DNA from: Nymphaea colorata
Taxonomy: Eukaryota > Streptophyta > Magnoliopsida > Nymphaeales > Nymphaeaceae
Assembly (NCBI RefSeq): GCF_008831285.2
Contig: NC_045150.1
Location: 5,408,001-5,468,000 of the forward strand
Length of the DNA stretch: 60,000 bases
Direction: 5' to 3'
This document shows, in pieces, positions 1-12,749 of the stretch. The position numbers were made by a program, and so were the translations under genes. The notes beneath the pieces are model-generated. The model was not told where the DNA came from. It did no database searches and saw nothing but the letters and a program-made list of their open reading frames with translations. Within the stretch, counting starts at the first letter, position 1. Each line of letters opens with the position of its first letter.

Positions 1-304
1 GACCCCAGATGCAAGTTTCAGAAATGATAACCTTGCATGATGCTTATGTTCATACCATATATAAGGCACCCCGGAATCACAAAGATTCACAACCAATTAC
101 TGACCCCCTTTTACTTGATTTGTGTAGCCAACCAGAAAAAATTAGAATTTACTCACTTGAGCGAGTCACAAATTTTCCTGGCTGCATGGACGACCTCATT
201 ATCTCTGGTGTTAATAAAACTAGAGCTTTAATTGCAAGAGGACCACTAAGGCGCCAACGACATGAGTACATTTTGGAAAGGAAAAACATGTTTGAAAAAC
301 TCAC

Positions 305-3300
305 ATGCAAGTTCGTCGTATTCATCTTTCCCAACCACAAAAAGGCAGACATCTCCAAGCATAGTATAAACAATATACACAGACCTGTAATATCAAGAAT
401 GACAATTAGATAAATTAATTTACTTGTATAGTGATCCAGGAGATATAACTAATGGAATATAAAACTCACATACTAAATCAGGTATTGCATAACTTAGTAA
501 ATATGATTGAGATCATTGAGGGAAAATAGGACTTTGTCACTCAATAGTTGACAAAATATGATTGACACCCAACAAAGTTCGCTAATTAAGGACTGCCGAA
601 TGTAAAAAATTTCACAATTCAAGAAATGAGGCTAAGGTGGCCGAACTGCAGATGCATGACCATGAAAGTACTACACAAGCTTCAGAATAACAGCTGAACA
701 AATAAAGGATATTAAGGTCGACCAACTTTATGATTAACTTCCTAATGTTGCTAAAACAAGTCCATGTCTACCCTGACGGTTAATCTTCAGGGAGAAAGAA
801 AGTTCAAGTACTTTCCAAGCATTACCAAGCCTGAACCAGTTGGATATAATGTAACTGCATACAGGTTCAGATAACATTAGATGAATTCAGATCCTACCAT
901 CAAATGAACTGAGTTCCCACTACCAAATCAAAGTAAACAGAACTTAAGTGTCATGAAGTCAAAAATAATAATTTTTTTACTCAAGAAATGTTAGTTTTAT
1001 TGAAAATGAAAGTGGAATTACTAAGCCTAAGACAAATAATGAGATTGTGGATTACTATTTTCTATTCTACCAACTTTTAGATATGGAAATGATTGTATTC
1101 TGGCTTCAACCAAGACGAAAATCATGAACATGAAATTAATCAAATGCATTCTCAAAGTGAAATACGTAATAATCCTATTGTTTATTCTAGAAGAAATCCA
1201 TAACTACCTCAAGAAACTCATGATCATCATAGGAATCAAATTTAGGAACTTAAAATACACATCCAACTCTTAGAAAAAAGGAAAAATATCCAGAATTCCA
1301 AATAGATTTGTCTTTTACGACTCTTTCACATAAACATAAAGTTAGGCATCTTGCTATACATTCTTACTTGTACCGTCAAATTAAAATTATGCTAAAGACA
1401 AGTTTAATGGGAAAAATTACGAAAACTGAACTAAATGCTCCTGAATATTCTAAAGCATAGGAAATTCAAGTTTTATCCATTGAAAAGCAAACCATTGAAT
1501 GTAGATAGGTTTATAAAATAGAAACTAAAAGTATTAGATCTCTAGGAAGACACAAAGCTAGGTTAGTATCCAAATGGTATACACAAAGATATACAATAGG
1601 TTGTGAAAAAACATTTCCTCCTTTAGCAAGAATGACAACCATAAGAACTACTGTTTCTATTGCATCATTTAAAATATAAAACATCTTCTAAATAAATGTT
1701 GAAAATATTTTTTTGAATGGAGAATTAAATGATAAAGTATGTATGGAAGACCACCTGCTTCGCATTGGAAAGTTATTTGACTAAGAAAAACTCAATCTGG
1801 CTTAAGCAAGCTTCCAAAGCTTGGTTTCATAGGTTCATTTTCTTATATGTAGATGATACTTGCTTTAGAGTTTTGATGTTATTGGAATGTCACAAACAAT
1901 AGGTAATAAAGTTGTAGAAGCCCCAAAGATTATTGGAATGAAGATGAAAGTTGAATATGGTATTCGTATGGATAATCCAAGTCCATATAGGCAACTTGTT
2001 GGATCACTTCTATTAGCATCAATAGTCCTAATATGGTTAATGCAGTCCATATAGGATGTAAATTTCAACATGCTCGCTTCTCACTTCACACATGTGCCGT
2101 GTTGAAGATCATTAGATATATGAAAGCAACTGTCAATAAGGGAGTTTCTTTTTTTTTTTTTTTTTCATCATCATCCTCACTTGAATAGTTGAATTTTATT
2201 GTTGTTGACTGAGGAGGAGATCTCAACAATAGAAACTCAAGAACTAGCTTTTATGTATGTTTAGGAAAAAGTCTCGTACCCTAGAGATGCAAAAACAAGT
2301 TCTCCCTGCATTCTATTGAAGCGAGCAATAGAACAATGGCTTCAATAACAAGCTTAAGGAACTATGGGAACACATGGATAGTTTGGAACAACCCACAAAA
2401 ATTATGCTATGCTAGTCAGAGTTTGATCTACATACCCAGACTCATACGTTTTGTAAGTGAATAAACATAAAAAAATGGATTGCCCCATTTTTGTCAGAGC
2501 GGACTACTTAAGGAGTACAATTTATCTTCTCTGTGTGGCCTCAAAAATTCAAATTACGTGTTCATTTACCAAGGCAATTGTGTTCTCCACGTGTTCAATC
2601 ATTTTCTTAACAAACTTTCTGCGATAGCACCGTAACTCCATAAGTGTGAGAGGAATCTCAGGCTGCATGTGTAAGACATCTAGATGGATGGATAGCCAAA
2701 GGATTTGAGCTTCTCTATCTACACATACATACATAGATACACACACACACACAAAAACCTATATATACATATATATGTATCTGCCGTTGTTTGTAACTTG
2801 CACTCTTTTTTATGTATTTTTATTTTTCTATTTGTCAAGTCAAGGATAGTCCTTGACTTGACCAGGCTAACTGTCAGCTAGCTCCTAATGGCTAGCTTGG
2901 TCCTACTATTCTATATGTGAGACTGAGAGTTTTGCCCGTTATATAATATGGAAATTTCAGCCATTTGTTCTCTTCAAAAAAATTCTTTTCTTACTTTTGC
3001 CTTCTGCATAGCACACATTGGATATGCTTCTTGTGTGAATAGGTTGTTCTGAACCTTTCTTGTTGATTTGAGATTTGAAACTCACTATTTTCAAGGCTTT
3101 GGACTTTGACGTTTATTATTGGTTGCTGATTTACAAGGCATTGCACAATTAGTACCGTTTTCATAGATATCACCATTTTTTTTTTCAAAATATCACGTTA
3201 AAAGAACATAAATAAGAGCAAAAAACTTAAAACAATTGAGATATTTGAAAAACAAACAAAAAAACAACTGTCTTTTCAAGAAAAAGTATATCTTAAAATT

Positions 3301-5243
3301 TTCAAGGTTTTTAATATGTTACTAACAATTTTAAACTTTTATCAACGTTTCTATAAAAAATAGTAGAAAACTTCAACTTTTTCATAATTTTGTTCATTAT
3401 TCTTTATATTAATTAGTTTTTTTGAAATCCTGATATTTCCCAAGCTTCCTAATCAGTCCCTGAAGAAAACCACAAAGATAAAAATCCTAAAACAGTATTT
3501 CTGGCAGTTGGTTATACTAACAACTTTTAAGAAAGAATTTGTAACTAACATTTAGAACAAATCTAAAACTGAACTTGTCAAGGGATAAATCTAAGCATAT
3601 TTAGAGTGCATGGTTTGATTGTTAAGAAAAGACTGCCATACTTATGTGAAGCCACAAGGAGCTCTTCATTTTTTGCACCTTCAAGATTGTCTGCTCCTAA
3701 CTTCACCAAGAAAGATCTCCAGTGTAATCGTTCTTCTGCAGGAACACCATGAAACCTACACCAAAGAAAGTAGAATCACATGATTTGCTTTCAAACCTCT
3801 TGACGTACCTAAAAAGATGTAATGATATTACCGCAAAATTGTATGACAATTTGCCTCTCATTAGTTGCTACAAAGTACAAACACAGATTAACTAATCTAC
3901 ATGTTTCAAATAATGCTAAGTAAAATTTCGACTATTAACCCTTTTAACTGTACAATATCCAATACCAAAACATGGCCAACATAAAAATTAGAAGCTGCTA
4001 ACAATGCACACACAATAGCTAGATTTTAAGTCAGGATGAAGTGATATACAAGCATGTGCATATATATATATACACATATATAAGAGACTTTATGTTAAAA
4101 CTTATGTTACAATAGATTAGGGATAATTGATAAAATGGTTACCAGTGCATCATCTTTATCTTCAGCAAAACCATCCTTAAAGCACATGTATTTCCTAAAA
4201 ATCAGGAAACTTAGTCTAAACTCTAAACACTTCTAGCTGAAGGAAAAAGTTCAGGAAAGTCAGTAAACTTAACCATAAGGACACGTCTGTCTAGAAAGTT
4301 TCTTATTGAATAAATTTACCTACTCTTTCACTAGAAAACTTGCTCTGTCAAATCGTCATCTTAATGTAGCAAAAGCATTCTAGTGCTTGTCCTAGATAAA
4401 ACATAAGAATTTTCATGGCAATGGAAAGCAAAATGATGCTTTATACTTATAAAGAGATCCTATGGTCAGTCAATGACCATTAGATGATGAGGATAATGCC
4501 CTAGTTACTTCACAACGTAGGCCATGTGTCCCTCTGACATTTCCTTAATTTTGACAAGACCATGACTGAAAAGCTCAGCATCGTATTAGCCAAGGCCAAC
4601 TTAATCCTGTTTGTACAGATTACAGATGAGGCAACTCTAAGAGGTACTATAGCAATAATTTATCAAACACCTATGTATCTTCATTTTATTCTCCCTTTCA
4701 CATTTCTCAAAATGTGATGTGTTTTCATGTTAAAAAAAATCTGATGAACGAAGTTGGGATTACAGGGATTTTCATAAAATAGCGTTAATCAATACCAGAC
4801 TCGAAAAAATAAATAAACAAAACCATGGCTTAAAAAACCCCAGCTTCAATTAGTTTTTGTCTTTTTCAAGAATGCACCCTCACCTGGGCAGAGATGTCAG
4901 GTGTGCTAGAGTTCAACACAATCAACCGTTCTATGAGCACGCATCACCATTGGTTTGTGCAATTATCTCTTCCGAGAAAACTACTCATCTAGACAATTCC
5001 TACTAAGAAGGAAAACCATCCAAAAAACCTCTGTTCTCGCTCACCAACAACGGGAAGCTTTCAAACCAAATAATAGAAATCGACAAAATTTTGAAGAAAA
5101 CCAAGCCATATAACGAATTATCGATGCAGATCCAACGAATCACCACAAGAAAACTTTACAAGAAATGCAAGCAACAGTTGGAAGGATTACCGTTCCAGCA
5201 GAATATTTCCTTCTGAGTTTGAGAAGAGAACAGCAAGCAACAT
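305..5243 (-). CDS. LOLITA: LOLITA, small (longin) subunit of the TPLATE/TSET endocytic complex; 5' part, truncated by window edge
   Basis: Three coding exons join in frame on the minus strand: exon 1 5243..5191 (ATG at 5243), exon 2 3755..3642, exon 3 384..305. All junctions are GT-AG and the codon phases agree (CG+G, AA+G, then a dangling T at the exon 3 donor). The joined 82 residues start MLLAVLFSNSEGNI, continue with EERLHWRSFLVKLGAD, NEELLVASHK and SVYIVYTMLGD, and end VVGKDEYDELA. This is the N-terminal longin / clathrin-adaptor small-chain fold of Arabidopsis At1g15370. That protein is the small core subunit of the plant TPLATE complex at the plasma membrane, which acts in clathrin-mediated endocytosis. 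The family is about 150 residues long, so roughly the C-terminal half lies left of position 1. Introns are about 1.4 kb (3756-5190) and 3.3 kb (385-3641). AP sigma or coatomer zeta chains are less likely, because their N-termini differ. Confidence 0.85.
1540..2400 (+). mobile_element. Degenerate Ty1/copia reverse transcriptase-RNase H remnant
   Basis: Frame-by-frame reading shows decayed copia pol: HKARLVSKWYTQRY, then KTFPPLARMTTIRT, then INVENIFLNGELND (family DVKNAFLNGDL), then LYVDD at about 1842-1856 (catalytic YVDD kept). Further on come YRQLVGSLL and an RNase H-like stretch with SRTSFYVCLGKSLV. Many stops and frameshifts interrupt it. It lies in LOLITA intron 2, antisense to the gene. 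The bases up to about 2990 may hold its 3' LTR: there is a short inverted repeat around TCAAGGATAGTCCTTGA and TATA-like tracts, but no boundary could be fixed. Confidence 0.75.
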
Positions 5244-5521
5244 TTCTTAGCTCTCTGACACACTCTCACGGATTGATATCTCCCTCCCCCTTTTGCAAGC
5301 TTTCTTGGATAAGTTCCAGCAACTACGTTAGACCAAAGATGTCACCCGCTGCTCCAGGAGGTGAGGAGAAAACAGTAACTTTCTTACAGAATTCAAAATC
5401 TAATGGTCACTAGAATACAATTTCAATTCAAAACTGATAATATGCGTTGGAAGAGAAGTGTAACGGCTACTTTCTACATGATATCCAATGCATAATCAAT
5501 AAACATGGATCTAGTTTGTAC

Positions 5522-7170
5522 CTATTACGCTGGGAACTCAGAGGCTTAGATCTAACTGATGTTTAGCTGCTTGCTCAGAAGACTCGATCTTGCTCAGCTG
5601 AAAAAGAGAAAATACAAAAGAATGAGTCCTACTAACTCAGCGAGCATAGAACTGTAAGATCATAACAATTGAAAGCAAGTACACTCATCAACAATTAAGA
5701 GATAACACTACATAAACAACTTTCAAGAATATCTCTTAGCATTGTTTTGAGCTTAAAACTTAATTGTCTGCTATTGGATCTCTAAATTTCACATATCAAT
5801 CTCTTACTTAAGTTCACTCTATTGCCTCAAGAGAGACTTGCTCTCCACTTGAGGTCCCACACTCAAAGGACTTGCCCCTTTGTGGAATCTTGCAATTAGT
5901 GACCATCTTTTTCTTTCTTTTTCCTTTTTTTAATAGAGGACTTACTCCTGGCTCCTTGCGGGCTATCATTGGTCACGGCCCTTAGGAAGCATTTGGGGCC
6001 AGTCACAATAAAGACTTGCTGAAGAATTTTATGAACATTCTAATAACTTTGTCTTCTCATTACAATTGTCTGCTTTCACATAGATCAGCCTCTACTAATA
6101 ATTCTAAAATAGCTGCCTTTACAAAAATAATGAGATACCCATAAAAGATGCTTTAAACAGCTTCAAATAGCTATGACATCTTAATAAATCTGTTTAACAT
6201 ATAACTTAACAAATCATTGTTAAGCAAAAGGCTCAACATGCTAGATCTGCTATATTTATCTATTCATGATATGTACATCAAATAATGAAATAGCTCGTAA
6301 ACAAACATTTAAAATTCAGCTGTGATAACAATCTATTGCAGGTCCAAACATAACAACCCATGCAATCGCAAACCAAATAAATCAGAAATATGTATTTTAG
6401 ATATACCATACTCCAGGCACGTCCTTGGGTACGGTGTCGCGATCCAGCCCACCTAAACAATAACATACTCAGTTATTATCCTTGATTAAAGGTCAAAACC
6501 CAATCCCCTTACATCACCAGCAGCCTCACCAACCATAACCCTTCAAATACGCTGCCCAATCTTCTCATATTCACCTACATTTAGTCCAGCTCATACAGGA
6601 TTATAAAAGCCCCATTTCATTTTGAAATCAACTCTAATTAAAACCCAAAAAGGAACCGTGCAGCTTCAGCCCCATCTGAAACTAACACAGAACTGAAACT
6701 TCTCTCGTATCCCACAATCTATGCTCAAAACTTCTTCCTTAGCCATCAATACCCGAACTCTTAAAAACAGCCTTCAAAAATTCAACCGTATGACCATGCA
6801 GCCCTCTATAGACAAAAATATCACATCCACGATCAATCCCACGCTAAAACTAAGGAAATCGTGATTCTCTATCACAAACTAACAATTAAGAGATTCAAGC
6901 TTCTAATCTTAGAAGAAATTTAAAAAATAATTGAAGAAGGAAACAAATGCAGTAAACTTACCTTCTCTACGATCCTCTTTTCCTTCTCTATCTCTCACTC
7001 TCTCTCGTTTTCTCTCTTCCTCCCTCGTCTCTTCTCACTCGTTCTCCTTCTTTCTCTCTTCACCTCTCCCGCTCTTTCTCTCCCGATCTCCCTGTCTCCT
7101 TGTCTCCTCTCTCGCTCTCTCAAACCCTCCCCCGAGAGGAGGCCCAGGCGACCGTCCCCTCCTTGAATTT
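5522..7170 (-). other. Probable spliced 5' leader of LOLITA
   Basis: A purine-rich (minus-strand) stretch at about 7170-6962 ends in a strong donor (AGAAG/GTAAGT, cut after 6962). It looks like a plant 5' UTR exon. Two further short stretches have good acceptor and donor edges: 6452..6407 (TTGTTTAG before, GTATAT after) and 5597..5522 (CTTTTTCAG before, GTACAA after). A last acceptor upstream of the ATG at 5243 would complete the leader. None of these has coding character. The 6452..6407 exon would bring an upstream ATG. Intronic sequence between them is AT-rich with no recognisable gene. This is inferred from splice-site consensus only. Confidence 0.35.
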
Positions 7171-7185
7171 TACAAAATCGGCCCA
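7141..7185 (-). promoter_or_regulatory. Two Site II (TGGGCC) motifs upstream of LOLITA
   Basis: Read on the minus strand, TGGGCC occurs at 7185-7180 and again at 7146-7141, just upstream of or within the start of the presumed leader. TGGGCY Site II elements are bound by TCP factors and are common in promoters of plant housekeeping genes. Two copies 39 bp apart fit a constitutive endocytosis gene. Chance occurrence is possible. Confidence 0.3.
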
Positions 7186-8044
7186 CAACAAAACAAGTAT
7201 TTACTAAAATGTTCATTTTAGTTTAAGTTTTTCTAAATAGCCCCTCAAACAAATTTAAATTAGAAACCAATTTACAACATTATTTTACTAAAACTACATT
7301 TAAAAAAATGAAAAGAAAAAGAAAGAAAAAAACCCGGATCATTCAATAAGATTTCCGGGAAATGAGATCCAACCCCTGTTATTTGGCGAGATTATTTCTT
7401 CAATTTATTGTTTTCTTTTATGATGCTGCGATTTGCTAATTGTGGGAAAACATTAAGCACCTATTTATTAGATACCAAAAGATACTAGAAGATATCATTT
7501 TGCTGAGAACTGACTTCACAAATAATTTACTTTTAGTAAAATTCTTTTACTTTTCAAATGTTGTGTCTTTTGATTATTTTCAATATTTACAACACTATAT
7601 ATATATATATAGATATATATAAAGTAACCATGACTCTAATTTTTCAAAATCACCCAGTTATCTAGTCTTGTTCATATGAATTAGATAGATAGTTGAGAAA
7701 AAAAATAAAAAGAAAAAAATGTGAACTAATGTAAATGACAAAAATGTTAAATATTTTTTTGCTCTTACCATACATCATGTTATCGAAAGGTCATAGTTAT
7801 AGTTAAATGGTTGGATGGTATACACACTATAGATTCACATTTTCCCCACTTGGGAGACAAAACTTAAGTCATGTCCCCCCAAAACAACAATTCTTAAAAA
7901 ATGAAAATTTATCGTCTAAAATTTGCAAAAAAATCAAAAAAATTGTCTTAGCTGCACCTTTGTCAAGCGTGCAATCCTATGTCGACTATTATTGAAACTG
8001 TTCCTTCAAGGTGCTTTGTATTTCAGCTAAAACTCACACTCTAA
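7186..8044. other. Intergenic, AT-rich; contains one arm of the fold-back MITE family
   Basis: No gene is seen. From about 7623 to 7790 the sequence matches the right arm of the fold-back element at 9826-10408: both share the order GATAGTTGAGAAAAAAAATA..., a GTGAACTAATG-like block, ATGACAAAAATGTTAAA and ATCATGTT. A short (TA)n tract sits just before it, where the loop would be. No clear left arm was found, so this is probably a half copy. Confidence 0.5.
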
Positions 8045-8887
8045 CGCTTTGTTTAGATAAAGAAAAAGGAAAGGAAAGGGAGGAAAAGGGAACGAAAAAG
8101 AAAGAGGTGATTACAAAGACTTGTTTGAATAAAAAAGAAAGAATTGCTACAATCATGTTTGTTTGGACTACAAAAAGGAAATAAAGGGATATAATTTATA
8201 ATACTTTACAATAATACCCCTAATATTCAAAAATGAAATATAACAACAACACTAGAGTAGAAATTTTTTCCTTTAATAGGAAAACTTTATGGCCAACAAA
8301 TGTTCAAGGTTACACGCCATACCTTGAGATAAAGACAGAATCATTTGGAGAAAGATAGAGGTCTGAAACTAGAACGTGCACTTCCACAAGAGAGAGAGTG
8401 TGAGGTGGAATTGCCAATGGCCAGCGGGAGTTTGGACAATGAACAGCAGCAACCCAATGTCCAGCGGCAGCGATAGTGACTCTGGCAATGGTCGGTATAG
8501 TCTTAACAGAGAAGGTTACCATACAGGTCTCGAGCAGTGGCAGGAAGGGAGAGAGAGACAGACATGGTGCCCGTTAGAGTCTTGACGGTGGACAGAAAGA
8601 GAAAGAGTCATGTAAGGTCGATTGATGTCTCTTTTGCTTGCGGGTGGAAAGTGTATACACAGAAGAAAAGGATAGACTTTTCATTTCCTTCTCAATCCCT
8701 CTAATTTAGAAATGATCGAATTTACATTAGAGCTTCCTTTCTTTTCCATCCCTTTGCAACCAAACAAAATTTTTACTTTCTTTTCCTTTCCCTTCTTTTT
8801 AATTAATCAACCAAACAAAGGAACCAAACAAAGGATTGATTGTTTTTTTTTCCCTTTCCCTCCTTTTCCCTCCATCCAAACAGGACG
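8045..8887. mobile_element. PIF/Harbinger-type (Tourist-like) non-autonomous DNA element
   Basis: The ends are imperfect terminal inverted repeats. The left end begins CGCTTTGTTTAGATAAAG and continues as purine-rich AAGGAAAGGAAAGGGAGG. The right end, reverse-complemented, begins CGTCCTGTTTGGATGGAG and continues as AGGGAAAAGGAGGGAAAGGG. The element is flanked by TAA on both sides (8042-8044 and 8888-8890), the 3-bp target duplication typical of PIF/Harbinger insertions. It is 843 bp long and has no transposase. The interior (about 8300-8600) is GC-richer, with a weak open frame of no recognised family, and may be captured sequence. A relative lies at 14723. Confidence 0.6.
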
Positions 8888-8890
8888 TAA

Positions 8891-9825
8891 TGCACAAAGA
8901 GCTATGATATACCTAACTTAATGCACGCACACAAAGTAAGAATAACTCAATAATATTGACCGGTCAAGTAACAAGCGGCCGACAACAAAGGGAATTAGAT
9001 ATATTCGATGTCTCATTCATATTGATACAAAGCTATGACTAATGATGGAAACAAATGGACCAAAGTTGACTAGGAATGATCGAAATTGTTCTTTCTGCCT
9101 TATAAGTTGGTGCTATCTGTTTGCTTATTTTATACAGCGGCACCTCTCAAACATCTACTTATTTATACGTAGTGCCCACGATCAATCACTTTACTATGTG
9201 TGTTGAAGGGAAGGGATCTAAAATTCTTTGAATTTGTACCCCTTGTTAAAAGGTTTCTAGCTCCTAGTCTAAGCAGGCCAAAGACGGCAAATGAAAGAAA
9301 AAACAGGAAGGAGATTGGTGTAAACTTGATTTTTGACATGAAAACTAGTGCAAACTTAAGTTTCATACAAAAAGTTAGGTACTCGTCAATCTCATATTCA
9401 GACCTCAGCAACATCCTTGTGTTTGGGAAGTTTTTTCTTGAGAACTAGCCAATGTCGTGCAGTGATTGGACTTGTTTATTGCTATAACGATCAACAAAGT
9501 CAAGTTATATATATATATATATATGTATATAGATATATATCAGGCACTTGGGTCAGGGGTAAAACAGCATACTCTTTATTTTTTGCTAAAAAATATTTTA
9601 AATAAAATATAAACATTATAACATATTTATAAAAACTATTTTAATATAAATTATGTTTCGATCAAGTCTTTTTATGAAAAATGTCGATTTTTCCATTATC
9701 AAAATGTTGATATATGAGACCCATTCATTTTCGCTTATTATAAAAACACTACTGAAGCCCAAAAAATTATCAACTTAATTTATATTTTGTATCACTCTGT
9801 CCTTTAGATCATATTGATAATGTTA
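8891..9825. other. Intergenic, nothing recognised
   Basis: AT-rich sequence with a short (TA)n tract near 9508-9540. Open frames of about 80 codons at 9163-9450 overlap on opposite strands and match no family I recognise. Confidence 0.4.
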
Positions 9826-10016
9826 TATTAAAAAACACACTTTTATCCAATATAATGGATAGTTAAAGAAAGCAAAGAGAAAAAAGTCCTAGTATTTTGG
9901 TCATTTCATATTAGTTCACATACATTTCTCATTATTTTTCTTTCAACTATCTATTTGATTTACATCAACCACTCTAATTAGATGATTGGGTGATTATAGA
10001 TAACCGAAGTCATAAT

Positions 10017-10194
<178 letters not shown>

Positions 10195-10200
10195 ATGAAC

Positions 10201-10260
10201 GATGACTTTGGTTATTTAGAATCACTCAACGATGACTTTGGTTATTTAGAATCACTCAAC
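10201..10260 (+). repeat. Perfect 30-bp tandem duplication
   Basis: Two identical 30-bp units, 10201-10230 and 10231-10260, each starting GATGACTTTGG and ending ATCACTCAAC. They lie at the inner edge of the right arm of the MITE. Only one copy has a partner in the left arm, so the duplication came after the arms formed. Confidence 0.9.
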
Positions 10261-10450
10261 CATCTAACTAAGGCCGTCCATGAAAAGCAACCCGATGGTT
10301 AAAAGAAAAATAAGGAGAGAAATATGTTAACTAATATTAGATGACAAAAATGTCTATCACTTTTTTCATTTAACCATTCATCATGTTGGATTGAACGGTG
10401 TAGATTAAAGGGATGGCTGACTCTAAAAAGCTATTGTCACCATTCAATTT

Positions 10451-10490
10451 TCACACACACACACATATATATATGTGTGTGTGTGTGTGT
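10451..10490. repeat. Palindromic (CA)n(TA)n(TG)n tract
   Basis: Alternating CA, TA and TG blocks form a near-perfect 40-bp palindrome, capable of a cruciform or Z-DNA. The compound tracts at 11515-11537 and 11599-11632 are related simple repeats. Confidence 0.85.
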
Positions 10491-10499
10491 CAAGAGATA

Positions 10500-11599
10500 T
10501 ATTATATGTGTTGTATAGTTGGTACATGTTACATGTCAGCATCCCAAAATTTATTTTTGGTTTTTTTTTAAAGTGCTTCAAAAAAACAAGGTTTTGTTTT
10601 GAAAAGAGAAAGAAAAAATGTCTTGTCCATCAATATGATGATTGGTCATTTCTGATGTCTTTACCAATGGTAACCAATCCAAGGGCTATGTTTATTCATG
10701 ATACATTTAGTTTTTATTTAAATATATTTTTAATGTTGAATATTGATATTTTAAAGACTTTTTGATGAGAAAATTTGAAGTATCATTTGAAATTTAAGTC
10801 ATTTTGATTTGAGACTTTTGAATCAAGACATCTTTGTAAGCATCATTTGGAGATCTTTGGAAAGTAATACGAGTATTTTGAAGATTTTTTTTAATCAATT
10901 TAGTATTTCTTTAGGATCTTAAGTAGATTTAGGATTTTTCTTTAATTTGGTTACTACTTAGCTAAAGCTTCATGTAATATTACTTAAGTTCTTTTAGAGA
11001 AGTGTTTGTGATCATTCGTGAATTTCATAAATGAATGTGAATACATGAATGCATTGATTCTATATGTTTGAAAAATATGTTGTTTATTCCTACCATCATA
11101 TTCATCTAAAAACATTCATACCATCACATACATCTAGATTTATTACAGTGCTTATATATTTTGTCATAAACTTTCTTGTAAAAAAAGAAAAGATTTTGTA
11201 AGTGCAATAAGTTTGTAGACATTCAAACATGATTCAAACATTAAGTTATTACTTGGGTTTCGGTCTTGATGAAGTCGATAAATTAATTAAAATTTTAAAC
11301 CTTAAAAAAGCGATATTTGGATGAATCAAACAAGAAGAAAGAATGAATAAATGATTTTAGAGAGTAATGATATATGTATATGTATATGTATATCTATATG
11401 AATATATGCACTTACATATATGATCATTCATGTAACATAATTTTAAGCAAAAAGAAATAGAGGGAAATGGAAAGAGATTTTGGAAAAAAAAAAAACAAAA
11501 GGGGATATAGATATATATATATATATGTGTGTGTGTCAAAATTTATAAAAAGAAGATGTTAGATCAAAGAGATAGATATATTCACGTACATATATATAA

Positions 11600-11633
<34 letters not shown>

Positions 11634-12749
11634 TAAAATCAAGAGATAACTTGAAATATTTTTTACTTTTTTTTTTTTGTAGGCCAGAGGAACTTGAGTT
11701 TATGCTAGGTTAAGTCTCTAAGACTTCATTGAAGATGGTCCATATTTTTAAAATTATTTTGAAAGCAATATTCAAAGTATTTTCATATAAACATATAAAA
11801 TAATAATTATTTCATCTATTAGAAGGAAATTAATTTCTCTTACCATTGGGTATGAGAAAAATCATTCATATATGAAGTAGAAAGTCGATAACATAAGAAA
11901 GTTCTCATTGGGATCTCTAATCGAGTGATTAAGAGAAATGTTAAATATAAGAATGTCATAGAGATGCATTTTTAACATTTATATATTCGTGGGGGTTTTC
12001 TTAGGTTGGATAAATCACAACATCAAAAATCAAAGAAATCTCAACCCAAGCATTGATTCTTACCATTCATTCGCATATTAATTGAAAAAATCAATCAGTT
12101 ATGCATGATTAACATCTCAAAACAAACCACACTTTTAAGAGAAGAAGGAAACATATTTGGGTCATAGGATAAAATTTTATTTCACCTCTCAGTGCACTTA
12201 AGAATGGTTATTGACTCCAAAGAGGAAATTTTTATAGTTATCTTGTATGGCCAAAGATGAAAAAAAGAGGAAAAAAAAAACAAAAAAGAGAATGAGGATA
12301 TTGACTACATACCTCCAAATAGGCCCGTTGGAGATACAAAAACTTCTTTTATGCATGATCCTGAAGCCCTCCTAAGTGAACCTCCAAAGTATCTAGGATG
12401 TCTCCCTAAAAGGTCTGCTTTTGTTCCCTTAAAGAGTGGAAGTTGAAGAAACTTACTCCCAAGGTTGGAAAGAAGAAGAGGAGAAGAAGAGAAAAGAAAT
12501 GGAGAGAGAGGTAGGAAAAAACTCTAATTCTTCAAATGAGAAAACTTTGGAGGTTCCTTAAGGGTTAACTCATACTCAAAAAAGAAGATTTATGGAGAAT
12601 TTAAAGAGAGTTTTGGAGGTAAAACTCAAAATTTGAATTTAACAGAGTTTTGGAGGTAAAACTCAAAATTTGAATTTAACAAGATTTTTATGCGAATTCT
12701 AGTGTTTTTTTGAATGATTTTCAATTTTTTTCTTTAAAAATGGGCCTGA
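10500..12749. other. Intergenic AT-rich DNA with one tandem duplication
   Basis: No gene is seen. A 37-bp unit starting AGAGTTTTGGAGGTAAAAC is duplicated exactly at 12607-12643 and 12644-12680. Purine-rich GAAGAAGAG tracts occur near 12470-12510. The region could be decayed LTR-element sequence, but no coding domain or LTR boundary was found. Confidence 0.4.

Noticed and set aside
3831-3866. 36-bp minus-strand segment with splice-like edges in LOLITA intron 1
   Set aside because: In the phase needed by exon 2 it contains a stop, and the direct exon 1-exon 2 junction already gives the family sequence.
4143-4196. Minus-strand open stretch reading KYMCFKDGFAEDKDDAL with AG and GT edges, inside LOLITA intron 1
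   Set aside because: Including it would break the phase between exons 1 and 2, which join perfectly without it. No longin homologue has such a segment. Taken as a chance exon-like sequence.
6931-7221. 96-codon Ser/Leu-rich plus-strand frame
   Set aside because: It is a CT-rich tract, better explained as the 5' leader of LOLITA on the other strand.
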